A stretch of DNA of 64,000 nucleotides from NCBI GenBank assembly GCA_014898425.1, contig RCSZ01000008.1:1437501-1501500 (forward strand), read 5' to 3'. Under the pieces are notes generated by a model. That model made no database searches and was not told the origin of the DNA. It saw only the letters and a list, made by a program, of their open reading frames with translations. The stretch is from Botryotinia globosa (taxonomy: Eukaryota > Ascomycota > Leotiomycetes > Helotiales > Sclerotiniaceae). The position numbers and the translations under genes are program-made. Shown here in pieces: positions 23,550 through 39,300 of this stretch. How positions within the stretch are numbered: the stretch's first letter is position 1; the number at the start of each line of letters is the position of its first letter.

Positions 23550-25931
23550 CTTCTTAACGTGAAGTGTGAAAGCGATATTTCATGCAGGTTGTGTGTTCTT
23601 GCGGTATGGTTGCGAATGGTTCGCAGGTTGCGAGGGTTGCGAAGATGTCGGTTTTCGACGTCAGAATTGATGGGGAAAGGAAGGAAGGGGAGTAAGTACA
23701 TCGGGATTTATTTTTCGATAGAGGGTCCGGATAAGATCACGTGACTGTAATGATTAGGTAAAGTTAATCGAATGGCGTTACTTGATTAGCTTTCCCTACA
23801 AGTTATCGAGGTCCAGCTAAGCAGTGTCTAAGCAGTATCTAACCCGTATCTAACACGATCTAAGCAGTATCTACAAAGTAAGCAGTATCTATCTAACCCG
23901 TACCCAGTCGGTATCGGTACATATCAGTTATCATGCATGGGCAACCGGATGAATGGCTACCTACATACATAGTACAGACGTTTCTAACTTCCCACCTATT
24001 CCGTAATCGATGACTCCAATACTCATTCTATATGCCTACTAGGTACTAGGTACCGGTTGCCCAGAGTCCTCGAGTAGATATCAATCTACCTACCAAGGAA
24101 AACAGATGATCATCAACTCTTATTCATCTCTTAGGTGTCCCCCTGCCTTGGAATTGCATACTATGGAGTCTGGACTACAGACTAGCTACTTGGTATATAT
24201 CTACCTAGTATCCACCTCATAGTATCAAGATCGTCACGCTTTTCTAGGCAATAGTAACCTTCTTCAAAAATGTTCACAATTGACGTGAAGTCTAACCTAT
24301 TATCACATTCATATTGAAAATCCCCATCTCCATACTCCAGCAAGTGTCTCTGAACAGTAAGTACTAATAATAACAACATACGTAGTATCCATCTAGTCAA
24401 TGCAAATCTGATCATCTTTCTTTCCCATCTCCCTCATCCATTCTTTCTATCTCATCACATGATTCACATCTCATCACATGATTCACATCACATCTCATCA
24501 CATCACATCTCATCTCATCTCCTCCTGCAAATTGATGACACTCTATGGAATTCTGCACAATTCCCATCTTTTCCCATCCATATTAGATAATAATTACCCA
24601 TAAATTGATCGGATTGGGAGCTCAACCCAGCCCAAAAATGTGCGACTTCGGAATTCCATTTGTCTGTATCCAATGTGGTACTGATCAAAACCCATGTCAT
24701 GTTAAGATAGTCGGTCCCACACTTGGATTTGGAGTTGGAGTACTCAGCGCTGTGAGTATGACCAATCTCCCCCCTCCCCCTCCTCAATTCCGCCCTAGCA
24801 ACGGTTCTACGAGCTACAGTCTACAAGTCTCCCAGATACAGCCAGCCCCGCCACCACTCTAATAAGTTTGCTTCCAACTGACAAATAAAATAGCTAGTAT
24901 GTTGGCCAGCCTCGCTCTTCGTCGGCTGCTGCGCTACGGAAGTGGGTAAAAAGTAGGTTCTCGGCCTTTGCTTCTTTCTCCCTCTTCCTATCTATCACTC
25001 ATCCATCACAAGTCAATGTCGGAGCTATGACAACTAACGATAGTGCACAAATCAGAATGTTAGGAGCACCTGTGGATATCAATGGACAGGTCTCCAACGC
25101 GATACCGTTTTAAATGTGAATATTTGCATTCGGGGACAGCTACAGCGCGTCACTATGATAAAGTAGAGTTAGGATTTGGACAGGCGTGCACGGAGAGAAG
25201 ACTTTAGAACAGAAGAATGATACAATGATACCTGGGAAGATGGGCGGTGGAGAGGAATGCAATTGGGCGAATGATCTGATCTGATCTGATCTGGTATAGC
25301 ATGATGCGTTTATATAACAAGTGTGTGAACCTTCACAGGCAGTGAGATGGAACCATATAATGAATCAAAAATTGAAATTGCACTTCCAATAACGCGCCCA
25401 AAATGCATTCTAAGAATGCCTCAAATGCTCTCACCCAGAATCAACCTTCATCTTCCCACGCGTCATACTCTCCAGCGTCCGAATAATGACGGGTATACAG
25501 AAGCAGACAAGAAATAACACAGCCTACTTGAGACTACGATTAATCCCCTATATCATATACTATATCCCACCAATTACAAAAACATCTAGCTATTCTTTCT
25601 CTGCAATCTACAACTCACTTACCATAAACCATCTGCCCCGTAATCACATCACTTCAAACCATCCCTAGCTTTTCCAAATACACACTCTATCTAGTGATCT
25701 TTATCTCACTCCTCTTTCATTACACATCTACACATCTCCAGGTAAGCATCCAACATCCAACTTCACCCACCAATCCAGTTCCTTCCCCTAGCGCAAGAAC
25801 AAACTCAGCATATTGCAAAATCCGAAATGAGATTACAAAGTATATATTGTGCGGGCCTCTGGAAAGAAAGAAAGCGCGAGTAGCGATTATCTTACATTAG
25901 GTATGGAGGTAGATATCCAATATCCAATATT

Positions 25932-26072
25932 CAACTCCTCATCCATCTCCTCATCCATCTCCTCATCCATCTCCTCATCCAACTCCTCATCCAACTCCTC
26001 ATCCAACTCCCCATCCATCTCCCCATCCATCTCCCCATCCATCTCCCCATCCATCTCCCCATCCATCTCCCC
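25932..26072. repeat. 12-bp tandem repeat, about 12 copies
   Basis: Units of the type tcctcatccatc, drifting to tccccatccatc in the right half. Because 12 is divisible by three, both strands stay open (Ser/Ile/Pro or Glu/Asp/Met), but there is no start context or splice support for a gene. Confidence 0.9.
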
Positions 26073-26280
26073 AATATAACCCAACCAGTTTATGATCTAC
26101 AAATTACTCTTCGACCTACCTATACACTATATAAAAACTACCTAGCTAAGTACATAAACAAACAAATTGCAATTACCTACCTACCTACACATCAGTATAA
26201 GAAACCCCAGGCAAACTATGCTATGTATCCCGAAGCCAGTGTATGTATCGCCTTCAGCGCAAGATTTCCAGAGCAAAATC

Positions 26281-26316
26281 GAAATCGAAATCGAAATCGA
26301 AATTGAAATCGAAATC
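26281..26316. repeat. 6-bp repeat (gaaatc), 6 copies
   Basis: Six copies of gaaatc with one gaaatt variant, in non-coding DNA. Confidence 0.9.
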
Positions 26317-27157
26317 TCAAGATTCATCTATCTGTCATGAGAAGATTATTGAATTATTAGAGATGTAGTGTAGGTATTTGCATGATGCATATACAGAATG
26401 ATAAACGACCACTTCAAAAAAAAACTATCTAGGCATCTACTAGCAATGACGACCGAGAACGAGTTGAGACGGATTGAAAAAGTATGTTGAGGTCATTGTG
26501 AAGAAGTTCAATTTGATGTGTATGTATGATTAATCCTATTTAGACGATATTACTACTACTCGCTATGTTGTACTTGTTGTATCCCAGAGGACATCGGTAT
26601 ATATATATATATGTATGTATCTGTTTATAAAAATCATCAAGGTAGACGATTGGAGTATTGAACATGAGAATGAAAATGAAGAGATATATGAACGAGGTAT
26701 TCGTGCACGATGTTCATGTTAGTAGTCAAGTCCGTAGTGTATAAAAATAAACGGTTTCGCTTTCACACTAGAGATTTGGATCTTCCTTTAGAGAGGACGC
26801 ACGTAGAATAATAGGAATGTTGTGAGTCGGTAAGGTCTTGATTGGAAATGAAGGAGGAACCCGGAAAGACATGCTCACACGTGAGCAAGCCCCTTTTTGT
26901 TGACATATAATGATCAAGGCGAAGATAAATTTAACACGACTTACCTTATTTCTGACAAGGTAAACGTCAAAGAACACTAGAGTTAGTACACATCTCAAAT
27001 GTACTTACCGTCTTATCACAAAACAGTGCGCTTCAAGGCACAAGATTCGTATCTTCTCAAGACTTTGTCAGCATTGCAATAAAATCTAAGTACAACATAG
27101 GAGTCTGCACCTTTGCACCATGATAGATATCCTCAGTCCCCGCTCGAACTGATCTGA

Positions 27158-29214
27158 TCAAGCCAATCTCACACCAGCTTGTCTGTTCTTCTTCAACTGT
27201 TGTGCTGCTGCTCCCGTCATACCACCAATCTGACTTCCATCCAGTGAACTCTGCGCTTCCCTTCGTTTCTCGTCTTCGATCTTCTTCAATAATTTCTCCG
27301 TCTTCTGTTTTCCGCTGCCCTTACCATGGAATTGATGTGATAAATGTTTGAAAGCCTCTTTTTGGTTCATATTTCTTCCGTATTCATCGACATATTTGAG
27401 CTCCACGTTAGGCTTGTATTCCTTATTAAAATGCTCAGCGAGCTGCCTCGATTCTTGTTGGTCTCGCATCGTATTCTGTTGTCTGGCATGTTCTTCTCTA
27501 TCACGAGCAGACATTCGATCCAGGCGACCTGTGGTACGATCTCTTTCTCTTTGAGTTTTCGCTCTTCTCTCTGCTTCTGCCTCACGCCTTTGTTTTTCCG
27601 CGAGAAACATTTGCTTCTCTCTGAAAATTGTGGCCACATCACCAGACTCTGAAGTCTTCAGAATACCTCTTTCTCTCAAGAGCTTTAAAGTAGAGCCCAA
27701 ACCCTTTTCGAGAGTGGCTTCCTCTTCCAATCCATTATTCGCAATGGCATCCTTGGTTTCTTCTTCACGCTTGATCCGAGCGAGTCTATCTTCATCATCC
27801 TCGATATTTGCGTACGATTCATTCATTTGGACATCCCCGTCATCGTCAGAATCGGCACCCATAGAAGTAACGGCGTCTGGTCGAGAAACAGGTCTTTTCT
27901 TGGGCTCTGGTGCGACTGGCTTTTGAAGGTTTGCAACAAATTCCGAGGTTTCATCAATAACTAGTCCCGAATCATTACCTTCATCATTATCTGCTGCTGG
28001 TGTTGCTGATGCTTCATCTCGTAATCGCCGAGCGAACTCTTCTGGTCGTAACTTTTGGCGTTTCTTTAGTGCATTTCTCCGTTGGGTAGCAAGTAAAGCT
28101 TGTAAATCATCATCATCAACGAAGGACATGTCCTCGAAAGTTCGTTTTTTGACAATCGGCTTGGAGCCTTGATCAACATCCATTGCATCAGCATTATCTC
28201 CGTTGGCTGCAACCGGTTCAGATATTGGAAACACGTCGTCTTCATCCACTACCTTTTGTCGCGTTGACTTGGCCTTCTTCTTCTTGGGCTTTCTGACCTT
28301 GATGTCTGAAATATCAAGGTAATCGGATTTCGGCTCATCATCTTCTAATGAAATATTAGCGAGTGTATTGTTTAGAATTTCAAGGAATCGGGGTTCTGAA
28401 ACTTACTCAAAATATCGAGGCTGAAGGTTTTGGCTTTTGATTTCGAGGTAGAGGCAGAGTTCACTGATCTGGCTTCAGTTGTGCTACCCATACCATCCAA
28501 AGTGAACCTCTTTCCTTTCTTGCCATCAATTTCCTCGTCATACTGGGCGAGAATCTTTCTATCACCAGAGTCATCATCGTCATTCGGGTTGTACACGGGC
28601 TTCTTCTTTTTCAGTTCCAACTTATCAGACAACTTCTCACGCTCGCGCAAATCTAAGTTCTCCAACTCATCACCTTCTTCCTCATTTTGATCGATGGTGG
28701 TATCTTTTAACGTTAGAACCTGATCTTCTCCTTCGACAAATGTATCTAGTTCGTGTCCAACTCTAACGCCTGCAAGATCTTTCGCTGTATATTCGGCAGC
28801 TGCAGCAGCTTCTGCCTCAGCAAGTTCCTGCTCCTTCTTTCTCGCTTTTTCAATTTCCTTTTGTCGTTTCTTTTGTTTCATCAACCATGCTTTAGCATCA
28901 AGATCGCCATCGTCATCAGCTTCTCCCAGACCTTTGCCTTCGAGTTTCGCAAATCGTTTGGCTGTATCTCGCGCTCTTTTGATAGCTTCTGCTTTGGCCT
29001 CCCTTTTCCTTTTGGTTTCTTCAGCTTCTTGTAGTTTTCGATAATTGTCATAGCCTTCAGCCTGTCGCGATTCTAAAGTACTGCCAACATCCTCTGCTTG
29101 TGCAGACGGAGCCTGTTTAAAAATTGGACCTGCTGCTCCTGGGACTGCTAAAGGCTTCATTCCAAGTGAAGCTCGAATACGATTCGTCTCCTCAATCGAG
29201 ATAGCGTCCGCCAT
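27158..29214 (-). CDS. snu66: U4/U6.U5 tri-snRNP protein Snu66/SART1
   Basis: SART-1 family proteins (Snu66 in yeast) belong to the U4/U6.U5 tri-snRNP and are needed for spliceosome activation; they act in the nucleus. Two exons, 29214-28407 and 28344-27158, split by a 62-bp intron (GTAAGT to ATTAG), give 664 aa. The first exon starts MADAISIEETNRIRASLG and continues into a long Lys/Glu/Arg helix (KRKREAKAEAIKRARDTAKR), then DLAGVRVGH and LTLKDTTI, hallmarks of the family. The second has KAKSTRQKV, a coiled coil, and the conserved C-terminal parts EKGLGSTLKLLRERGIL, YKPNVELKYVDEYGRNM, KEAFKHLSHQFHGKGSGK and the KTEKLLKKIEDE helix. The length is as expected for fungal members. The second exon carries no initiating ATG of its own, so the two pieces are one gene. 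Confidence 0.95.
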
Positions 29215-31470
29215 GGTGATGTGAGGTGATATGAGATGCCGAAAAATAATCTGATGATTGTTGTTTCGAGTTTCGCGACATTAATAAAGTTGAAGTTGGG
29301 ATGTGAGATAAATTGACTCTAACCGAATACATACTAGCACGGCTCCAAAGACACGCTAAATTAGCGCGATAGATTCGCTACAAAAGTTTTTCATTGCGCA
29401 GAAAGTTTTTGAATTTCTTCTTACCAAAACACCAGATTTGTGTCCAGCGTCCCTTTACCAGAACTGCTCGTCAGCGATGGTTTAAGGTTGTATGCTGAGG
29501 CAGTTCGATCGTCTATGGAGCCATCAACCTACCAAGGTAATTTATGATGTCAATATCCGATCGACAAATCTCAGAATGATCGGTCCTTATGAAACCTGAG
29601 TCGCTTCGGCTGATTCGGTGGATGAGTGTACTGAAGACGTCAGATTCCAAATCTGTTTGCCTAGGCTGTTAGCCTTTGAGGTTGCGGAATAACCCTCTCG
29701 TCTACATTTCATCTTGGGGAATTTACATCATGAAGCGATACTTGATTGAGACCTACGACACTTATGAATTTACACGGCGACCGCGCAGATCTATGAGAAA
29801 CTCGCGGAGGCCATATGAGTGGTGGACTATTTGCGAGGACAATGTGAATAGGCGTCATCATCTTCATTGGGTCATTATTCGCTCGAACGGAATATAATGG
29901 TATAAATGCGTATTGCGCGTCAAGTTGAGTATTAGGTAGCCACCCACGTATTTCACAGTCTTGCTTGTGCAGAGAAAAGTCCCGATACGTAATCAATTAT
30001 TGAATTTCAAACTTTCTTCCATTGAGTGATATGAAACTTCGTATGCAATGGCGTGCACGCATCGGGATCATGTACCGTTACGGTAGTTCTCCGCGCTACC
30101 TCGAGTACAATCTCCTACGTTGGCGTACTACGGTACGAGATTCTCATGGCCGGGTTGTAAATTGTAATCCTCTATCCTGAAGATGGAAGATGGAAGATGG
30201 AAGATGGAAGATGGAAGATGGAAGCTGGACTTGGACCTGGACCTGGATCTGGACCTGGTTGGCTCGAGCTTGCATGATCTGTAATATGGCCACAGCAATG
30301 GGCCCATGGTTCGCTCAAGCACTGGGCCGTCAATCATGCATGCAGAACAATCTACCTAGTATGTGCCCGGCAAGAGGCCAGTCTTCTCAATCGACGCAAA
30401 AGCTATGTATGTATGTATATACCTGCATTGAGGATCTTTACCAAACAATCTCCAACCTTATAATTACCGGTAGGTACCGTACATCGGCTGCAGACAAGGG
30501 ACGGCCCGATTAGATAGAGAATGGCTTATGTGGGGACCCCGGACTGGCAAACACAGACACCTACGAGGCCACGAGCGAGTACATAGCTGGTAGATAGATA
30601 TCTACCAGCTATACAATGTAATTGCTGACTGCGGGGTTGAAAATCATATGAAGTTATATCGTTCGTATACACTCTCGACTCTCGACTCTCCTCTCGACTC
30701 TCGAGACACTTCATCTTGCCCAACTTTTGGTCATTACAGTACAGACTAACGCATGTATCATCAATTGAGATCTTCAACCACATTTCGGCTGTTTTCACTA
30801 AACGAAATAGTCGTCATCCCGTCTGTCTGAAGACTACCTACTGTACCTAAAAGTACGGTTAATCATGGTCTGTTTGGTAGTACTGTAGCTACATTCAATC
30901 ACATCTAGACACGATCTTTCAGGGGCCACTTTTACATGCGTACCAATGAACTGAGAAAAAGGCCCTAGCTGGTTACTGAGTATTTAAGAAGAAGGGGAGA
31001 AAATCAGTGACTTTATTTTATTCAACTTCATAGTAAGCTTTTGGCAAATTCAAGAATTCACATATCGAACGGCATAACGTTGCGCCTAAAGTATCTCAAA
31101 ACGGTTCTACCTCCGTACCGCACACGACATCGTGACTGCCTTCGGACCTTGCAGCTACACGAACAAAAAGGCAAAATTCTGTGCTCCCTTGATTAGCTCA
31201 TCTTATCCCTACAGTGCTACCTTGATCCAACTACCTGCCGTTCACACTATCAAAAAAAATTACCCTGGAGACTTCGGATGCGTCAAGACACCTAGTATCC
31301 AAAGACACAATTCGGTCCTACATACGTTTATCCATGACTTATGCCTAGACGGAAAGTCCTTCTCACCAATATAAATAGCAATGGCTTCTTCTTTGCTTTC
31401 CTCCCTCACCTCTCTCAACTCCATCAGCACTTTCAACAGCACTGTGATCCTTCAAGCTGTTCAACCTATT
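29215..31470. promoter_or_regulatory. Long divergent intergenic region, snu66 / glucoamylase
   Basis: 2.26 kb between the snu66 and glucoamylase starts. No coding frame is convincing. It contains the 7-bp repeat at 30182, a ggacct-type run at about 30229-30256 and ctctcga repeats near 30665-30705. The right part presumably holds the regulated glucoamylase promoter; a TATTTAAG box near 30980 is a possible core element but lies far upstream. Confidence 0.4.
30182..30223. repeat. 7-bp tandem repeat (gatggaa), 6 copies
   Basis: Six perfect copies of gatggaa in non-coding DNA. Confidence 0.9.
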
Positions 31471-33653
<2,183 letters not shown>

Positions 33654-34118
33654 GAGAATCTCTCAGATTCTGGAAAGAAATGAACAGGACATGGTGGTAG
33701 TGGGAAGTTTGGAGCATGGAGATGCATGAGAGGAGCTTTATGATTGTATGAATTAATTGATTATGGTACATTAAATTGATCAGTATCATTGCATCATTGT
33801 AGTCTGATCAAGCCGCAACAGCGTGTGTGCATTCGTATGTGTTTGCTTCCCCAATGATCTCCTCGGACATCATTCTAATCATTTCAAGATTAACTCCCGA
33901 TTCCACAACTCTAAAGATCCTCGGATCGCTAATAGCAGGATGTACCCTTCACATGATTTGAAATCATAAGAGAAGGGTAATCAAGTGAAGTAGCTAACAG
34001 AAACATTGGCAAATCTGCAACATCAATTAATTCCGAAACGTTCTCTCAAGATCCTTTGAAACTGACCCCCTTAAAATCTCGAAGCGACATTTTTTCTTAT
34101 GAACTTGGTTTCAACTCC
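33654..34118. other. Convergent 3' region, glucoamylase / sub1
   Basis: 465 bp holding the 3' ends of two converging genes. Nothing else is recognisable. Confidence 0.5.
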
Positions 34119-35022
34119 TCATTCTTCCTCATCACTCGTAGCTTCAATATTCTCTTTCTTGCCCTTCTTATTCTTAACCTTTTGCACTGCTGGCTTGACT
34201 TTTTTATTCTTGCCCTTGGACTTTTTGTCGGCTTCTGAGTCTGTTTCCACGGCCTCTTCCTCTTCTTCATCGTTATCATCTGACTCTTCTTCATCTTCGT
34301 CTTCCTCTACCTCTTCTTCTCCAGCACCGACGTCAATACCTTTTTTCTTAAGATTGGCGTTGATTTGGGGGATGGATTTAAGGAAGTTTTTGTATTGGTC
34401 AACTGTTAAGGAGATACCCTATTTATTCACTGTTAGCCTTTTAACTTCTTTTTCCATTTGTCTATTCTGAATATCGTACATGTGTAGAACTTGCAGAGAT
34501 AATGTTTGTAGAGCTACGTTAAGCAGGGAAGAGAATGGGGGAGGGAACAAAACAAACCTTCTTTCCAGGTAAAACATTTCCATCTTTCTCATAGAACTCG
34601 CGAATGTTTATGAGCGTCTGACCTTTGAAGTCTGAAAGCTCAATTTTGCGAGGAGTGCGGCCGGTGGAGAGGTCCCATGAAGGAGAGATGGCGGAGGAGG
34701 AGGAAGTGGGTTTAGCTGTTGTAGTGGCTTTGGAAGCTTTGGTGGTCTTAGATTTCTTAGACTGAGGTGTATGTTAGCGATAGCTAGGTATTTGTGGGGC
34801 GTGTTTGAATAGAGAGGGGTATAGTATTCAGAATTGATTTCGGATGATGATGATGCCAGAATGAGAAGGATGGGATGGATGGATTGGGATAATTATATTG
34901 AATCGGGATTGGAACTGGGAGAGGGGCTACCTTACCTTGCGAACCGCACCATCGTCATCCGATACGAAACCACCGTCAGAGTCGTAAGTCTCGACAGGTT
35001 CAGCGCGGGCTCGTTTTGGCAT
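34119..35022 (-). CDS. sub1: PC4/Sub1 transcriptional coactivator
   Basis: PC4/Sub1 binds single-stranded DNA and supports RNA polymerase II initiation, termination and the oxidative-damage response in the nucleus. Three exons, 35022-34936, 34761-34558 and 34418-34119, all joined in phase 0, give 196 aa. The N-terminus is acidic and basic with Ser/Lys (YDSDGGFVSDDDGAVRK, SKKSKTTKASKA). The PC4 domain begins RKIELSDFKGQTLINIREFY, continues GNVLPGKK and crosses the second intron into GISLTVDQYKNFLKSIPQIN, as in the family. The tail is a very acidic run (about 25 Glu/Asp) followed by a Lys-rich end, longer than in yeast-like minimal PC4. Introns are 174 and 139 bp, long for this window. Confidence 0.93.
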
Positions 35023-36385
35023 TTTGAGGGGACGTAGAGATTGAGGTTGAAATTTGCGGATTGAATTTGGATCTGGTTTGTTGGGTGGGAGTGATGAATC
35101 AGCTTATCAATGAGGGGTCTTTTGGAGTAAAAAGGTAAGATGAGGTTATGTAGAGAATAGAGGAAACAATATTAGACCACGAAGTGCACGAAGTGACTGA
35201 GTTGATTTGTTTTAGAGTTTCAATTTGGAATGAAAGATTGATTGTTGAATTGGATTTCATGTGGATTTCATTGTCATGAATTTGGTTGACGCGATGAGAT
35301 CGCGTTTGCGCGTAAATTGATTTTGGTGATCGGGAAGTACAGGAGAAAGGGTAACTAAGATACTTTCTCAAAATTCAATCGATATTCCTTCAATAATTTG
35401 TTTTCATTGAAATCGAAGGATATGATAGAATCATATGTTTCCTCTCGAATACTTGAAACTTGATATCGATATATTGATCTGTTGATTTGATTTGGAATTT
35501 CTGCGCATAGGTAAATACATATTAGTCTGTAGTTTTCTCATACTCGGCACCTCTCTTGTTTCGGGTAATATGTAGTATCTAACCTCACTCAAGCTTTTTT
35601 TAGTAACGGAAACGGTAATCTTAGAGGAAATCATCCCTGACGATCCATCAATCAAACAAACCTCAATATTTACACATTTAACTTACGCAGCTAGACGTTT
35701 CTATTCTTGTTTCAAAGGCTTCCTTCCACCGTGCTTGGACCGCATGTTCTCGATCATGACCATGACTGCGGAAAATACTCATCAGAAGTGATACTTGGAA
35801 TGTCTGTTGTTAGATGGAATGAACGATCGAGTATATAAAACGTGAGATATGGACAGGAAAGCCATTTGAAAAGATACTCAGGGGGTATTCATGTACACAA
35901 TTGTTATAAGACTTGCAACTTTTTGAGTACAGTAGGTAGGTACTAGGGATACGTCGTGTTATCGCTGATAACAAGATTGAGTTGCCATTTTGTTGTTTCA
36001 ACTCAGCCTCACAGTTCGCGGTCAAAAAAGAAGGTACACAGTGGTCCAAACCAACATTTCATTGTACAAAATGGACTTCATTCCTTTTTCAATGTGAGTC
36101 TGGAACGCCATTTCTGTTCTTTTGACATCCGTCCTTAATCTTAGTACCCCTAGTACATGAAGCTATTCGAAATACTCCGTAGAAGCTACGTTGAACTAGG
36201 CAATGACGATTGACATTCAATTGACACTGCGAGTAGAATGACTTTGGATTAACATTGCATTAGCATTCCTTCGAACTTCGCACTTTCTGATTCTTTTGCG
36301 GCAGCAGCATTGAATCATCATAACAGGTTCAAACTTTATAAAAGAATCAATCAACACAATACTGTCAGATAACACCACTACTTGA
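35023..36385. promoter_or_regulatory. Divergent intergenic region, sub1 / PXA-PX gene
   Basis: 1.36 kb between two divergent starts. The open frames inside are short and have no coding-like composition. No specific site recognised. Confidence 0.4.
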
Positions 36386-39300
36386 ATGCCCACAATGGAC
36401 TCAACAAACGAGTCCAAGGTCGCGGAAGTCGCGACCGACGACCACATAACTATACGATTGCTACGATTTGTTTCTACGGCTTCGAACGAGCAGCTTATTT
36501 TGGCAGCTCTTGTTTTGTCATTCGGCATATACATAATAATCGATGGACTGTTTCTTCTACTCCTCGGAGGTCTAGGCGGTGTCATCATCCTACATACATT
36601 TTTTACGGAGAAAAGTGCTTTGGCTGTGCGAGAAGAAGCAGTGAAGCCGAAAGACATTCAGTATGAGTTGGTTAAGGCTGGTCCAGGAATCAACTTCGAC
36701 GGTTTCCGACCTAAGACTGCCACTGCGTTAAACGACTTAGTTGATGCCGTCATCCGCGATTATGTCAAGAATTGGTACAGTCCAATACTCCCAAATGATG
36801 AAGCATTTCCCATTGCTGCGAGATCAACACTCACAAGATTCATTCTATCCATGTCCCAGCGTTTGTCGAGAAAGCGACCTGCCGACACTTTCCTCGATTT
36901 CCTTACCAACTCGTCTTCCATTACCATTGTCTTCCTCAATGAGTTGGCGAATGCAACTTTTGCGACCCCAGGAACAAGCCGGCCTGTCGGAGAGATGGTA
37001 ACCGCTTATTTGAGTGCAAACCCAGATAGCAGTCTGGCCAACATTATGAATGAGAGACAGCAGAAAATAAAGTTTACAATGGCAGCAGACGATCTTCTGC
37101 GAAGCTTCCTTGAGAAGTCAGTCTATGAATCCGGACCAGCCAAGATCTTTTTGAGGGAGATCCTAGCCGGAGTCGTCTTGGAAATGACTCTAAAAAGTTG
37201 TTCCAAGCCGGAGTTTATCAACGGATGGATTGTATACCTCTTAGAAGACGGAGAGCCTGGATTGGGACAGGCGATTGATGAAGCCATGGACCGTAGAAAC
37301 ATACACGATCCATTCTCCGATATCGATAGCCACGTCGGAAATACTAGTATTGTTAGATCCCTTAAGAAACAAAGGCATCAAAGGCAAATTTCGGATGAAT
37401 ATTCCAATAATGAAGCTATGGCAGAAGCGAAAAGACTCAGTATGTTGATTGTTGCAGAGGATGCAAAGAAAGTTGCGCAAATCGATGATTTCCAGTACGA
37501 AGAAAATATACCCCTTGACGATCAAAATGTCAAAGAGATTATACAACCGGAATCGGTTCCTGTATCATCAACAAACGGCATTCCGCCTCACACTCCTATC
37601 ACAGACTCAAGACCTTCTCTATCTGGATCTGATACGAACAGCAGATCCCCTATGTCTCCTGACTCGAAGCAAGCTCTATCACCTACGACCCCTCAGACCA
37701 CTTCCTCATTTACCAGCTTCGATCAGATCGTGCTCCCCACACCTGCCGCATTATACTCAAATGAAACCTCACCTCAGAGAAGCAAGCCAGTGCCTCTAAC
37801 CTTACATAATGCGAACATCATTATATATGATGACTCAGTCGCTTCCGATAAAGGAAGGATCAAGAACAAACCTACAATGGACTATATGGTCCAAATTGAA
37901 CCACAGTCATCGATCCATCCAGGATGGATGATTGTCCGAAGATATTCGGATTTTGAGGCCTTACATGAGGTACTTGGGCGGATCGCTAAAGTTTCGGGTG
38001 CGAGTACTTTTATCGAAAAACACCAAGATTTACCATACTGGAAGACCCTCACCAAACCATTGCTACGCGGTGAATTGGAACGGTATCTCAAAGATGCTCT
38101 CACGCACCAGCCACTTGCTGAAACCGAAGGCATGAAACGATTCTTGGAAAAGGATCAAAGGACAATACCGGCAACAGCTACAAAAGCTGGCTTTCACTGG
38201 CCTACATCTTCTCTGGAGAACATGGGTAAAGGCGTTTTTGATACACTTAAAAGCGCTCCGAAAGGGGCAGCTGCTGGGGTTACTGGAGTTTTCAGCAACA
38301 TTGGATCACTTTCACAAAAGAGAGCCAGTCAGAGTAGCTTGCACTCTCAAAACCGTATCTCGACACCGGCTCTGTCAAGAGTGGATAGCATGGCCTCATC
38401 AAATGGTTCCTCATTTGAACAAAAAAGGGGTAGATTGAGCGAGGAGAGCATGAAAGCAGCTTCAATTATCTCACATCGTGGAAAGAAAGCATCTCTCGGG
38501 CGAAAGTCAAGTCGTGGTTCTATTCCAGGCGCTGAAGAGGAGTCTGGTATTAGAACCAGAGGATCATCTGTGAGCAGCCATATGAGTACCGCCTACAGCC
38601 CGTCAAACAGTCGTGAGCCTAGTCAAACTCCATCAACATCCAAGTTACATCTACCGCCACCACCTACTGAGATGCCCGATGATTATACTACCCCAATCGA
38701 CAGGTCGTTGAATCAACCTGGACTGGAGAATGAGAAAAACGGTGTAATCACGGCACTAAATGAGAAAAACCTTACCCAAGTCGAGAAGTCATTGCACCAC
38801 GATGCGCTTGACAATGACAAGAGCATTGCACCTACACCAGCAAATGAGAAAAGGCCAGCCCTCACCGAGAAGTCATTCAACCAGGACATGCTAGGCAGTG
38901 ACAAAAACCAAGCACCTATACTATCAAAAAAGAAGAAAACTGCCCCATTGAATGAGGAAGAAACCAGAGTAGCAATCGAGCTCCTCTTCGCCATCATAAC
39001 AGAACTATATACTCTGTCTTCTGCTTGGACCTTCCGACGCACACTCCTCACTGCCGCGAAAACATTTCTTCTTTGTCCAGGAAACCCTTCTTTATCCTCT
39101 ATCCAAGGTCTCTTACAGGAGTCCATTATCTCGGCCTATACTTCCGATGCGGGAATTGCTTCTTCTATTCAAAAATTAAGAGAAAACGGCTTACCTACAG
39201 AAGCCGAATTGAAAACCTGGCCAGAAGAGCTGACAGCAGAGCAAAAAGAAAAGTTGAAGACTAAAGCAAGAAAGCTTCTACTAGAGAGAGGTATGCCTAT

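Larger units (their letters stand above)
23550..27157. other. 3.6-kb gap with microsatellites
   Basis: Between the forkhead gene and snu66 no gene is supported. It contains catc/acatctcatc tracts near 24440-24530, the repeats at 25932 and 26281, and a TA run near 26597. Just downstream of snu66 (26770-27015) the minus strand has donor- and acceptor-like sequences, perhaps a spliced 3' leader or non-coding transcript. Confidence 0.5.

Noticed and set aside
25849..26084. Ser/Ile/Pro frame and its Glu/Asp/Met counterpart as a small repeat protein
   Set aside because: Produced by the 12-bp repeat, which leaves both strands open; no start context, splice sites or flanking coding sequence.
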